From the IMG/VR virus record IMGVR_UViG_3300009155_000091, positions 1 to 45,582 of that record: a stretch of DNA of 45,582 nt. One strand, 5' to 3'. A program made the translations under genes and the position numbers. This document shows, in pieces, positions 31,358 through 39,356 of this stretch. Numbering within the stretch: the stretch's first letter is position 1; each line of letters begins with the position of its first letter. This stretch comes from a virus. The notes under the pieces were generated by a model. That model searched no databases. It was not told the origin of the DNA and saw only the letters and a list, made by a program, of their open reading frames with translations.

Positions 31358-31999
31358 ATGAACTATTTAGTAGTATTGTTTAAAAATAAAGAAAGAAAAA
31401 AAATAATCAATAAGTTTCAGACATTTGAAAGATGTAATGAATTTTATAATAACCTATTAAAAAACAACGAGTCTGTTATTTTTGATAAAAAAATTGAAAA
31501 CGCAAAAGATTGTGTATTTGAACTTGGTTTATTAGAAAAGACTGATTCCAACTTTGATTCGTTGTTTGTTAAAGACAATATGGGTAGACAAGTTAAAGTT
31601 GAAATTGACGATCCTGAATATAAGATTATAAAAATTTCAAACTACAAACTTGAAGAGATGTTGTTTGACGTATCTTTAAATAAAAAGATTTCTGTTGATT
31701 TTTTTATAAAAAAGTATCTACCAAAAAATTCAATTAAACTTATTTCTTGTTTAAATAACAAGATAGTCCTTCAAAATGATAGTGATATTAATTTGTTTTC
31801 TTTGAAGAATGAATTTGAATCGGAAAGATTTCTAATGTCGTTATCTAACTATATGATTTCTCAAAATAGATCGGACACCATTTTAGTTAGTGAAAGTTCT
31901 AAAGAACAAAAAAAATATTTATATGATTTGTTAAATGGTATGGGTATAGATAAGAAAATCTTATACCGGAAATCAACTACGTTTAAAGAAAGAAAATAA
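31358..31999 (+). CDS. Hypothetical protein, 213 aa
   Basis: I start at ATG 31358 (MNYLVVLFKNKERKKIINKF); the frame upstream only has a TTG at 31352. A soluble basic alpha/beta product: early LVVLFKN strand, FERCNEFYNNLLKNNE, central KIIKISNYKLEEMLFDVSLN and a late KKYLYDLLNGMGIDKKILYR. No domain was recognised. It diverges from dnaJ and converges with the 31973-32281 gene (27-nt overlap). Confidence 0.7.
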   Translation: MNYLVVLFKNKERKKIINKFQTFERCNEFYNNLLKNNESVIFDKKIENAKDCVFELGLLEKTDSNFDSLFVKDNMGRQVKVEIDDPEYKIIKISNYKLEEMLFDVSLNKKISVDFFIKKYLPKNSIKLISCLNNKIVLQNDSDINLFSLKNEFESERFLMSLSNYMISQNRSDTILVSESSKEQKKYLYDLLNGMGIDKKILYRKSTTFKERK

Positions 32000-32281
32000 C
32001 TTCTCTTTTAAAGTTTTTTTGGGGATCTTAACCTCTTCTTTGGGTAATGGTGTTTGGTAATCTTCGTGAATAAAAACGTGTTCAATACCAGATATATCTA
32101 TTGAAAACCTTTTATGTTGGTGGTCAATTTTTCTAAAATTGTTTTGGACTTTTTTGTAATCGTCATTATTAAGTTCGTAGACACATATCATCTTACCATC
32201 AGGAAACAATGACTGTAGTCCATCGGTAATAAGGGCCATGTTCTCTAAGATCCCATCAACACTCTTTTTATCCTCTTCCAT
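31973..32281 (-). CDS. Hypothetical protein, 102 aa (start uncertain)
   Basis: A soluble product: GMICVYELNN-like strand (KMICVYELNNDDYKKVQNNF), a SIDISGIEHVFIHEDYQTPL middle and a basic end (KIPKKTLKEKLFSFFKRS). The ATG at 32281 overlaps the upstream gene by 37 nt; ATG 32239 (MALITDGLQ) would remove the overlap. No domain was recognised. Confidence 0.6.
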   Translation of the reverse strand: MEEDKKSVDGILENMALITDGLQSLFPDGKMICVYELNNDDYKKVQNNFRKIDHQHKRFSIDISGIEHVFIHEDYQTPLPKEEVKIPKKTLKEKLFSFFKRS

Positions 32282-32445
32282 AATGATAACTCTTCTTTTG
32301 TTGGTATAATATCATCCTTTTTAATTTGTTTTAATGAGTCAATGATTCGTTTTTTCTCATTTTCAAGCTCTTTGTTATCTTTTTCCATTTCACTCTTCAA
32401 CCAACCCACTGCTTGTTCTTCTCGTGTCAATAATTTCTTCTCCAT
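32245..32445 (-). CDS. Small charged helical protein (start uncertain)
   Basis: Up to 66 residues from ATG 32445 (MEKKLLTREEQAVGWLKSEM), overlapping the upstream gene by 56 nt. The alternative ATG 32388 (MEKDNKELENEKKRIIDSLK) begins 1 nt after that gene's stop, in line with the spacing seen at other junctions here, and gives 47 residues. Helical, with no domain. Confidence 0.5.
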   Translation of the reverse strand: MEKKLLTREEQAVGWLKSEMEKDNKELENEKKRIIDSLKQIKKDDIIPTKEELSLWKRIKRVLMGS

Positions 32446-32818
32446 CGTCTAATTTTTCTTCAAAAATATCAAATTTTAATAATTGTAAACTTTCTAACTT
32501 TTCCTTTTCAAAAATCTTTTTAAGTTCATCAATTTTTTGTTTCAATAAACTTTCTTTCATTTCAATTTCTTTATTGTATGCTATAATATTTTTAATGTTT
32601 TCAACAGTTTTGTTTAAAACATCTTCATTAAACTCACTAACGAATGAAAAAAATCTTTTGTTTTCATTCACTTTTTGATTTTCAATTATTTTGTCTTCTT
32701 GAACATATTTTTTTGGGATTTTCCAATGATTAGGAAATTCAATATCCACAGTTAAATAATTTTTTAGTTTTCTAACTGAAACTAAATATTCGAATATATC
32801 TTTGAGTTCGTTATACAT
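32390..32818 (-). CDS. Coiled-coil protein, 142 aa
   Basis: A helical product: MYNELKDIFEYLVSVRKLKN, a long Lys/Glu coiled coil (LKQKIDELKKIFEKEKLESL) and an acidic end (EKLDDGEEIIDTRRTSSG). No known family. It starts 1 nt after the stop of the small membrane gene and is part of a packed minus-strand operon. Confidence 0.65.
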   Translation of the reverse strand: MYNELKDIFEYLVSVRKLKNYLTVDIEFPNHWKIPKKYVQEDKIIENQKVNENKRFFSFVSEFNEDVLNKTVENIKNIIAYNKEIEMKESLLKQKIDELKKIFEKEKLESLQLLKFDIFEEKLDDGEEIIDTRRTSSGLVEE

Positions 32819-32819
32819 A

Positions 32820-33020
32820 TTATAGATATTTTGTTAAAATATAGGTTATTAGATAAGTGATGAAAAAATAGTTGGATATTTTTTCCCATATTGAGTATTT
32901 CATTTCAGAAGGGTTCTGACTTAAAATGTTTTTAATAATTCTAAAAATCCCGTTCGTCACATAAAGTGTTGAAAGGATAAAAATAAAAAGGGAAAAAATA
33001 TCCAAACTAATCATAATCAT
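32820..33020 (-). CDS. Small membrane protein, 66 aa
   Basis: Two hydrophobic segments (IMISLDIFSLFIFILSTLYV and YFFITYLITYILTKYL) flank a basic loop (RIIKNILSQNPSEMKYS). No family. Its ATG overlaps the TGA of the histone-like gene (ATGA), so the two are translationally coupled. Confidence 0.65.
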   Translation of the reverse strand: MIMISLDIFSLFIFILSTLYVTNGIFRIIKNILSQNPSEMKYSIWEKISNYFFITYLITYILTKYL

Positions 33021-33187
33021 TTTTTTCTTTCTTCAAGAATTTCGCTTCTTAATTGTTGTAAAAGAGTTTTAAGGTCTTGAGATGATTTTCTTGCTCTTGT
33101 TCCGGCACTTTTGTTTCCAGAATAAAACTTTGTAACATCTAAGCTCAATTGTTCAGTAAGCTCTTTAATTTTCTCTAATGTTTCCAT
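33017..33187 (-). CDS. Histone Hc1-like / Bacteroidetes histone-like peptide, 56 aa
   Basis: A short frame from ATG 33187: METLEKIKELTEQLSLDVTK, then FYSGNKSAGTRARKSSQDLK and a TLLQQLRSEILEERKK end. The core GNKSAGTRARKSSQDLK is nearly the GNKAAGTRARKASLEL signature of the Hc1-like histone family carried by most Bacteroidetes. The family binds DNA as short helical basic proteins. In a phage it could compact or mark phage or host DNA. It is coupled by ATGA to a small membrane protein. The family call is by recognition of the motif, not by search. Confidence 0.8.
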   Translation of the reverse strand: METLEKIKELTEQLSLDVTKFYSGNKSAGTRARKSSQDLKTLLQQLRSEILEERKK

Positions 33188-33250
33188 TTGTTATTAAAAA
33201 TTATAGTTTATTTCACTAAATAATACCATTCAATATTATATTAGTAAAGT

Positions 33251-33724
33251 TTAGATAATAAGATTATTATCCAAAGATTTATATATGTTATAAATAAGAT
33301 CCAAATCAACTTGTGTAAATGGTTTATCTTTGTTAAACAAGTCATTGAAAAAAACGTCTATTGATTCTCTAATTTGTTCTTTTTCTTGTTTGTAGAATAT
33401 TTCATCAAACAACGTAAAAAAGTATTTGTAATGGTCACCATCGATTCTGAAGATAATACTTTCTTTTTTAAAGTTCTCTACTGTTTTTTTCCAACACCAA
33501 TCAAAATGATTAATATCATCCTCATTAGTCATTTTAACTAAGGTTTCATTTTTTTCATTTTTTGACCCTAAATACGTGCTTTTAATTAGTAGATGTAGAC
33601 TATAGGAAAAATCATAATACAACTCCATTTTTTCGGAAATTATATTATTAGACCTAAACCACGTATCAACGTCTTCAGGATTTAGATTTTTGGTGATATA
33701 GTTAAAAAAATTATCCATAGTCAT
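33251..33724 (-). CDS. Hypothetical protein, 157 aa
   Basis: A soluble acidic helical product with many aromatic residues (MDNFFNYITKNLNPEDVDTW, DDINHFDWCWKKTVENFKKE, IDGDHYKYFFTLFDEIFYKQ). Two starts are possible, ATG 33724 or ATG 33718. No domain was recognised. It stands between the histone-like gene and the 421-aa putative virion protein with about 40-60 nt on each side and no clear promoter motif. Confidence 0.65.
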   Translation of the reverse strand: MTMDNFFNYITKNLNPEDVDTWFRSNNIISEKMELYYDFSYSLHLLIKSTYLGSKNEKNETLVKMTNEDDINHFDWCWKKTVENFKKESIIFRIDGDHYKYFFTLFDEIFYKQEKEQIRESIDVFFNDLFNKDKPFTQVDLDLIYNIYKSLDNNLII

Positions 33725-33766
33725 TACTAACTATGGATAATATAGGTTAAGGTATTTTATTGTAAA

Positions 33767-35032
33767 TTATTGAGTTTTTCTGTTGTATCCCATTAAATCT
33801 TGAATTCTATCAAACTCTTCATTTAACTTCTTAGTTTCTTTCTCATTTACGTTTTCTTCTAACTTATTAAGAACAGATTGTGAGGTCTTTTTTCCTCTTT
33901 TTGTTTTTAAAGAACCTCTTTCTGTATGTTCTCCCGCTTGGTCTACAGGTTGTGGTTGTCTCTTATATGAAGCCTGTTGTTGTTCTTGACCATAAAGATT
34001 GTCTTTATAGTTTTTGAAGAACTTTTCTCCTGTGTCACTTGGAACAACATTACCTAAAGCGTTTCCATCTTTGTCAACTTGTGCGTTTCCTGTTCTTGAA
34101 GATCCTTTTAATAAATCCTCAATCCAATCTTCATTAGGTTTTATTTCATCATAAACTAAATTAGTTTGACCTGGATATGAAAAAGCGTCAATGTATTCAT
34201 CTACAGCGTCCGATGGTGTATATTTTTTTCTTTTACCACCATTTTCAGTCGGGAATTTTTGAGTTTCTTTCATTTCATATTTAGAATTTTTATCACTCAT
34301 GTTTTTTAAGTAATCGGTCATTTTTTTGGCAACACTTTTTAAATAATCTTCATTTTCTTTTTTATCTGCCTTATGAACTCTTTCATATTCTTTATAACCT
34401 TTAGGTTCTGATTTTCTGAATTTTTTATCTTCATTTACAATCTTTTCAATGAAGTCAATTAAATCTGTTTCAGTAAATAGAATACTTTCATTAACTTTTG
34501 CTTTTAATTTTTTTCTCATGTAAGATTCTTTAACGTCAAATGTTTCTCCATCCAACTCAAAAGTTTTTTTACCTTTCTTTTTAGCCATCATAGCAGCATA
34601 AGCGAATTCTTTACTTTCATCAGTTTCACCTTCTCCTACTTCTTTTTCAAACTCTACTTCATAAAGTTGTTCTGTTTCATCTTGTTGTTTTCTTAACATT
34701 TTGAAATCTTCGGAGTCAATTCTATTATTTTTGTTTCTATCAATTCTACTTTGATTTCCGTAAAGTTTTTCTTTCATTTCAAAATTGTCATCTTCAAATT
34801 CCATAACTTCAGATGAACCCTTCCATCCACACTCCATACATTCTTTTTCTGTCATTTCTGACCCACATTCTTCACATGTTTCACCCTCTTGAACATAATC
34901 AAACTCGTTTGTGTCATACAAATCTGTTTCTTTTTTAAGGTTCAATCTATTCATGATAGATTCAGCCTTTTCGTGAATACTTTCTTTAAGTATTTTTTCA
35001 AATCTTGATCTGATATATTGTTTTTGATTCAT
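33767..35032 (-). CDS. Putative head-packaged protein with zinc ribbon, 421 aa
   Basis: It starts MNQKQYIRSRFEKILKESIH with a candidate site KILKE|S at residues 13-17. Residues about 52-70 (GETCEECGSEMTEKECMECG) form a four-Cys zinc ribbon. The remainder is highly charged, Lys/Glu-rich and probably disordered (KKLKAKVNESILFTETDLID is a second leader-like helix). An FDRIQDLMGYNRKTQ end closes it. TATTTAT lies upstream. It heads a run of genes leading to the lysis cluster. Function unknown; structural or scaffold role inferred. Confidence 0.65.
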   Translation of the reverse strand: MNQKQYIRSRFEKILKESIHEKAESIMNRLNLKKETDLYDTNEFDYVQEGETCEECGSEMTEKECMECGWKGSSEVMEFEDDNFEMKEKLYGNQSRIDRNKNNRIDSEDFKMLRKQQDETEQLYEVEFEKEVGEGETDESKEFAYAAMMAKKKGKKTFELDGETFDVKESYMRKKLKAKVNESILFTETDLIDFIEKIVNEDKKFRKSEPKGYKEYERVHKADKKENEDYLKSVAKKMTDYLKNMSDKNSKYEMKETQKFPTENGGKRKKYTPSDAVDEYIDAFSYPGQTNLVYDEIKPNEDWIEDLLKGSSRTGNAQVDKDGNALGNVVPSDTGEKFFKNYKDNLYGQEQQQASYKRQPQPVDQAGEHTERGSLKTKRGKKTSQSVLNKLEENVNEKETKKLNEEFDRIQDLMGYNRKTQ

Positions 35033-35047
35033 TTTTCTTTTTATTTT

Positions 35048-35054
35048 ATAAATA
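35048..35054 (-). promoter_or_regulatory. TATTTAT motif (candidate late promoter)
   Basis: Reads GATATTTATAAAATAAAAAG upstream of the 421-aa gene, close to the 35060 stop of the gene before it. Confidence 0.45.
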
Positions 35055-35059
35055 TCTTA

Positions 35060-35803
35060 TTATTTTGTTTTAGTCATTTCTTGATAAAGTAATTCAAAAA
35101 TGTAGTTCTTATCCAACCCATAGTTTTTCGAGACACTGTCAACCGCACTTTTTACTGATTCATTTTCAAAAATGTTCAAAGCTCCAATATCACCTTGATT
35201 ACAATATGGAAACTTTTTACATTTCTTTTTTACTTGAACAAACTTTCCTCCTTTGTATAAAGGTTTTTTATAACCGGCAAAATCTTTTTTCTTTAGTGAT
35301 TTTGCCCAAATTGCGGGTTGTGAATATTGTCCTGAAGACGCTGATGTTGTGGCTTCTTTAGTTTCAGTTTTTTTCAATTCAGAATCTTCCAATTCTAAAC
35401 TTTCTCTTACTGTTTTTACACCTTTTGTAATATCTCCTTTTGTTGTTGAGAATAGTGGCATAGAATATCCACCAGCAGATCCTGCACCTGTAGCTTCAGT
35501 GTTTTCTTCTTTTTTTCCTTTTTCAGATAAAATTGATTTTAAAAAATCATTCAAGTCTTCAGGGTCATTTAAAAACTCTTTAATTTTTTTTCTGATTTGG
35601 TTATTTGATAATTTTTTATTTTTTATCAAGTTATAAATCTGAAGAAGATCATCTTCGTCTTTTAAAAAACTTAAATAATCTCTTTTTTTGTTTTTACCTT
35701 CTTTCATTTCAGCATCAATCAGTTTATTGATTTCGTATCTTTGTTTCGGCCTAACACCACCACTAACCAAACCTGACTGAAGTTTTTGTATTATATCTTC
35801 CAT
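35060..35803 (-). CDS. Hypothetical, possibly virion-associated protein, 247 aa
   Basis: A basic N-terminal helical half (KKLSNNQIRKKIKEFLNDPE) is followed by a small-residue linker (ATGAGSAGGYSMPLFSTTKG) and a second copy-like linker (TSASSGQYSQPAIWAKS). A Cys-containing basic segment (VKKKCKKFPYCNQGD) and a helical end complete it. The GSAGGYSMPLF style occurs in structural proteins of large phages. No firm family. It overlaps the upstream gene by 1 nt. Confidence 0.6.
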   Translation of the reverse strand: MEDIIQKLQSGLVSGGVRPKQRYEINKLIDAEMKEGKNKKRDYLSFLKDEDDLLQIYNLIKNKKLSNNQIRKKIKEFLNDPEDLNDFLKSILSEKGKKEENTEATGAGSAGGYSMPLFSTTKGDITKGVKTVRESLELEDSELKKTETKEATTSASSGQYSQPAIWAKSLKKKDFAGYKKPLYKGGKFVQVKKKCKKFPYCNQGDIGALNIFENESVKSAVDSVSKNYGLDKNYIFELLYQEMTKTK

Positions 35804-36048
35804 TACATGTTTCTAAATTTAGACTCCCAATATCCTTTTTGATGATACATCATGTTAAAGTATTCTTGAAAAGATTTTATGACGATGTCTTTTACGTGAT
35901 TTTTATATTTTCCTCTTTGAAGTTCTGTGGATATTTTATCCATTAGTTTATCTTCAAATTGTTTAGACGTGTTGGAATCAAGAAAACTTTTTATTTCTTT
36001 TCTGATCATTACTTCAATTTCATTCTTATCTGTTTGTGTTAGTGCCAT
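35803..36048 (-). CDS. Hypothetical helical protein, 81 aa
   Basis: A soluble helical product: TDKNEIEVMIRKEIKSFLDS, then EDKLMDKISTELQRGKYKNH and an aromatic basic end (FQEYFNMMYHQKGYWESKFR). Similar small helical proteins accompany structural genes in large phages, but there is no firm family. One-nt overlaps on both sides (TAATG upstream) place it in the lysis/virion operon. Confidence 0.65.
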   Translation of the reverse strand: MALTQTDKNEIEVMIRKEIKSFLDSNTSKQFEDKLMDKISTELQRGKYKNHVKDIVIKSFQEYFNMMYHQKGYWESKFRNM

Positions 36049-36461
36049 TATTTAAAAACTACCATATATGTTAATGGTGCTATGACCAACGCAGAGATTA
36101 TATTATATAAACCATTTTTGGTTTTAAGTCTTTTATTTTCTTTTTTCAAATCTTCATTTTCAGATTTATAAATGTCAATTGCCTTGTTTTTTTCACCAAT
36201 GATTTCTCTATTAAGGTTATCTTCTTTTTCCCACGAATCGTTTTCTTTTTGTAGAACTTGTGTTTTTTTGTTAAGTTCATAAATCTCCTCTTTATAAGTT
36301 TTTACAACCTCTTGCAACTTATCGTAGTTATTTAAATCCAATAGTATTTGTTTTGCCACAGGATAAGGAATACACATTTGAGAGGTGTCAGAGTTATTCT
36401 TTTGTGAAAGAAATCCTAAACACAAAAAAGTGAAAATGATAAGTAATATATTTTTTTTCAT
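36048..36461 (-). CDS. Secreted coiled-coil protein with C-terminal TM, spanin/holin-like
   Basis: I start at MKKNILLIIFTFLCLGFLSQ (ATG 36461), 1 nt after the preceding stop; the longer frame overlaps that gene. A signal peptide is followed by a Cys (QMCIPYPVAKQILLDL), a coiled coil (about residues 40-110, LQKENDSWEKEDNLNREIIG) and a C-terminal hydrophobic helix (IISALVIAPLTYMVV). This topology, next to an N-terminally anchored coiled-coil protein and an amidase, suggests lysis or spanin function. No sequence family was recognised. Confidence 0.65.
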   Translation of the reverse strand: MKKNILLIIFTFLCLGFLSQKNNSDTSQMCIPYPVAKQILLDLNNYDKLQEVVKTYKEEIYELNKKTQVLQKENDSWEKEDNLNREIIGEKNKAIDIYKSENEDLKKENKRLKTKNGLYNIISALVIAPLTYMVVFK

Positions 36462-36462
36462 A

Positions 36463-36816
36463 TTAAAAGTTATATCTTTTTTTAAACAAACTATCGATTT
36501 TTTTCTTGTCCGCACTTTTAATTTCGTCTTCCTTGATAGTGTAGTAATTATTAATTTCGTTTCGTTGTAATTTAATCTTTGAAATTTTTGTATCAATATC
36601 TTTAATTTGTGATCTATATAATTTTATAGAATCTCTAATATCCTTTTGAAGTTTTTCAATATCTTTTACCTTTTGATCAATTTGGTCCAACTTATATTTA
36701 TTCAATTCACTATGATCCGGTGTTGGTGTAAAAACTCGAACTAATAGATAGACAAAAATCACTCCCAATATTGTAAGAGTGATTGTTTTCCAATTATATA
36801 CAAAAAAGTCCTTCAT
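36463..36816 (-). CDS. Membrane-anchored coiled-coil protein (Rz-like candidate), 117 aa
   Basis: One N-terminal TM helix (ITLTILGVIFVYLLVRVF) is followed by a long periplasmic coiled coil (LDQIDQKVKDIEKLQKDIRD, then SKIKLQRNEINNYYTIKEDE) and a basic end. This is the topology of i-spanins (Rz), which link inner and outer membranes at lysis. The partner would be the adjacent 36048-36461 product. It starts with a TAATG overlap on the gene before it. Confidence 0.6.
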   Translation of the reverse strand: MKDFFVYNWKTITLTILGVIFVYLLVRVFTPTPDHSELNKYKLDQIDQKVKDIEKLQKDIRDSIKLYRSQIKDIDTKISKIKLQRNEINNYYTIKEDEIKSADKKKIDSLFKKRYNF

Positions 36817-37409
36817 TAATCTTCAAGTCTTGATGAGACAATTTTACTCCATTTATTTTTAAATTTTTCGTAGAATGATTGAATCTTGGGAATCATCTCC
36901 AAATATTTCTCATCCAATTTCATCATATCACCATTAATATAGATTCCATTTGGTTCTTTAATTGTATAAAAGAACTCCAAATCTAATTCCAAAATTTTAC
37001 CTGACCATTCAACATTATCTTGGTAAACTTTTAACTTATCAAACTCTGCTAATTCGGCAACATCATTTCTAAATTCATCAACGGTTTCAACAAACGCATT
37101 TTTCTCATCTGTTGTTAATTGAATGTCAGCCTCTGTTTTACCATTTAAAACCAACAAATTACCTTGAATTTTATATGTTTTTTGTTTGTCTTTTGGTTTT
37201 CCGATTTCATCAGAATCTTTTTTTGGTTTTTTATCATCAAAAGTTTCTTCAGCGTCAATCTCAAAATCAACTTCTTCTTCTTCTTCATTTTGTTCAATTA
37301 ATAAACCATATTGTTTTCTGATTTGTTTTTTTGAACTTTCATTAATGTTTTTAGAAAGAACCTTTCTTGATGCTTCAATTAAATTTTTTATTTCTTCGTA
37401 GTTATTCAT
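36816..37409 (-). CDS. Putative head-packaged acidic protein, 197 aa
   Basis: It starts MNNYEEIKNLIEASRKVLSK with candidate sites NLIE|A (residue 12) and GLLIE|QNEEEEE (about residue 39). The second is followed by an acidic linker and a compact domain (KIQGNLLVLNGKTEADIQLT, then LELDLEFFYTIKEPNGIYIN). The domain is not recognised. It overlaps the amidase gene by 8 nt, so it is in the lysis operon. Confidence 0.65.
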   Translation of the reverse strand: MNNYEEIKNLIEASRKVLSKNINESSKKQIRKQYGLLIEQNEEEEEVDFEIDAEETFDDKKPKKDSDEIGKPKDKQKTYKIQGNLLVLNGKTEADIQLTTDEKNAFVETVDEFRNDVAELAEFDKLKVYQDNVEWSGKILELDLEFFYTIKEPNGIYINGDMMKLDEKYLEMIPKIQSFYEKFKNKWSKIVSSRLED

Positions 37410-37995
37410 TTTTCAATAATTTATTAAACTTTTCAAAGTCAAATGCCGGACTTAAATCCGTAACATTTGAATCAAAATTTGCTCTTGTTATAATACCCAT
37501 AAAAGTTTCAATTCCTTTTATTTTTGTATTATGTCCAACAAAATTTAAATTTATGTTATGTTTTTTTGACAATTCTATACAAAGTTCTGCAGTTTTTTCA
37601 TATTGAACTTCAGTATAAGGTTGCCAAAAATAATTATCCCTCCACTTTTTCTCCACCACTTTGTCTTTATAAATATTACCAATCCAATTAATGTGATACT
37701 TTCTTAAAGGAACTTTTTCTAACCAACCTAAATTTTCTAAACTAATTACGATAGATTTGTAGTTAATTGTGACACTATTGAAATAATTACCATTAACGTT
37801 GTCATCCAAAAGTTGAATGACTTTCCCATCTTGACCCACAATATAATGTGGTAATTTTTGTGGGTTTCCATTGTATCTAGTTTTTAAAGATACAACATAG
37901 TCGAACAAACTTCTTGACGTATGAACCAAGACAATTTGTTTTTTATTATCAATTTTAGAAAAATTTGTATCAAATAATTGTTTAATTATTTTCAT
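37402..37995 (-). CDS. N-acetylmuramoyl-L-alanine amidase (Amidase_2/PGRP type), endolysin
   Basis: The 197-residue product has the Amidase_2 layout: QIVLVHTSRS (first metal His 25), PHYIVGQDGKVIQLLDDN, VISLENLGWL, TEVQYEKTAELCIELSKKHN and LNFVGHNTKIKG with the second His in GHN. The third ligand is uncertain, the usual DPG motif being replaced by NFDSNVTDLSPAFDF. It cleaves the lactyl-Ala bond of peptidoglycan to lyse the host. There is no signal peptide, so release would need a holin or membrane partner; the 37999 gene next to it is a candidate. Confidence 0.82.
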   Translation of the reverse strand: MKIIKQLFDTNFSKIDNKKQIVLVHTSRSLFDYVVSLKTRYNGNPQKLPHYIVGQDGKVIQLLDDNVNGNYFNSVTINYKSIVISLENLGWLEKVPLRKYHINWIGNIYKDKVVEKKWRDNYFWQPYTEVQYEKTAELCIELSKKHNINLNFVGHNTKIKGIETFMGIITRANFDSNVTDLSPAFDFEKFNKLLKNE

Positions 37996-37998
37996 ATT

Positions 37999-39339
37999 TT
38001 ATTTTTTATAAGATAATACTTTCCTATTAGATTCTTCATTTTTTTTCTCTAGTTTGACTTTGTCCATCATATTCCCTTCTTGATCTAAAATGTCACCATT
38101 TTCTTTAACATAATAGTTTACAGGAACTTCAATTACTCTGTCAACAGGGACATGAATTATTTTTTCAATTTCCACAGGAACTTCAACAATTTTTTCAACC
38201 TCCTTAATTACTTCAACAGGTATTTCTCTAACTATCTCAACAATTCTATCTACGGGAACTTCACGAACAATTTCAACCAATCTATCTACGGGAACCTCAA
38301 CGATTCTCTCAACCTCTTTAATTACCTCTACAGGAACCTCAACAATTCTGTCTACGGGAACTTCAACGATCTTTTCTACTTCAACGATTGTTTCAATTAC
38401 TTCGGGTTCAACTTGGGGGGTGACTTGGGGGGTGACTTGGGGGGTAGAATTTGCAAAATAACTTTCAGGAATTTCAACTTCTTCCTCTTCAAAAATTTCT
38501 TCAATAACAGGTTTAATTTCTTCTTCCTCTTCTTTTTTTCTTCTATAAGCAATGAATGCCTGATTTGTGGATACAACAAGAGCAATTGCCAATGGGTCAA
38601 ATACGAATATTAAAGTTAGAATAAAAAAGTTGGCAGTTTTTTTAATGTTCCATCCTGTAATCTCACTTAAATATTTAATGGATCCTAACTCACCAGACTC
38701 AATTTCTTTTGACGCTATATCCAATATCTTTGTATCCAAACTTGTAATACTATCATTTATATTGTCTATTTTTTTTGATAAAGTATCTCTACTCTGTTGA
38801 GCAATTTTTAATTGATTTTCAAAAGATCTTCTATTTTGATTATTCGCTTTAGTAATAACAATTCCCGTTTGTCTATCAACAGATTGTGTTGTGGTGTTTG
38901 TTGAAAGTGCCATTCTAAGACTTGTTATGTCTTTATCTAAAATGGATTTTTCTTTTTGGGTTTCTTTTTTGATTTGTTCGAATCTTTTCTTTTTTACTTC
39001 GATGTTTTCAATTTTTTTATTTTGAATCTCCAATCCTGCAATACTTTTTTGAAATCCTGTAGATAAAAGTCCATATATACCAACAGATGTTAGAATCGAT
39101 AAGATTACAATTGCAAAAGTTAAATATATCTTTAACGATCCATAAATGTTTTTCCAACTATTATGAAGATAAGTGGCAATTGATAATTTGGATACTTCCA
39201 AAAAACTTCCCATTATGATTACAGGAATTGCAACTCCTGAAAATATGATGGATAAACCATAAACACTATAATAAGCCGCAGTTCCCGAAAGACCTAACGC
39301 GCAAAATAACAATAACCAGGGTAATAATTTTCTATTCAT
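37999..39339 (-). CDS. Four-TM membrane protein with coiled coil and EVPV repeats, 446 aa
   Basis: Hydrophobic helices at about residues 5-25, 28-48, 70-92 and 238-262. A long coiled coil (about 95-215) lies between the third and the fourth. After an acidic region and a TPQVTPQVTPQV linker comes a long run of IVEVPVDRIVEVPVEVIKEV units (about residues 305-415). Such EVPV repeats recur in membrane proteins of large phages. A role in lysis timing, holin-like function or host-envelope remodelling is plausible from its place before the amidase gene, but not shown. A TATTTAT motif lies 17 nt upstream. Confidence 0.7.
   Translation of the reverse strand: MNRKLLPWLLLFCALGLSGTAAYYSVYGLSIIFSGVAIPVIIMGSFLEVSKLSIATYLHNSWKNIYGSLKIYLTFAIVILSILTSVGIYGLLSTGFQKSIAGLEIQNKKIENIEVKKKRFEQIKKETQKEKSILDKDITSLRMALSTNTTTQSVDRQTGIVITKANNQNRRSFENQLKIAQQSRDTLSKKIDNINDSITSLDTKILDIASKEIESGELGSIKYLSEITGWNIKKTANFFILTLIFVFDPLAIALVVSTNQAFIAYRRKKEEEEEIKPVIEEIFEEEEVEIPESYFANSTPQVTPQVTPQVEPEVIETIVEVEKIVEVPVDRIVEVPVEVIKEVERIVEVPVDRLVEIVREVPVDRIVEIVREIPVEVIKEVEKIVEVPVEIEKIIHVPVDRVIEVPVNYYVKENGDILDQEGNMMDKVKLEKKNEESNRKVLSYKK
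38110..38385 (-). repeat. Degenerate repeats encoding EVPVDRIVEVPV units
   Basis: Roughly 21-36 bp units (plus strand: ACAATTCTATCTACGGGAAC and variants) encode the EVPV-rich tail of the membrane protein. Confidence 0.75.
38411..38446 (-). repeat. 12-bp repeat with three G6 runs (plus strand)
   Basis: ACTTGGGGGGTG units give G6 at 38415-38420, 38427-38432 and 38439-38444. They encode TPQVTPQVTPQV on the minus strand. Such G density is exceptional in this AT-rich genome. Confidence 0.88.
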
Positions 39340-39356
39340 TTAATTTGTTTTATAAT

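Noticed and set aside
38152-38613. Plus-strand 153-codon frame rich in Asn/Phe
   Set aside because: It is the shadow of the EVPV repeat region of the minus-strand four-TM gene.
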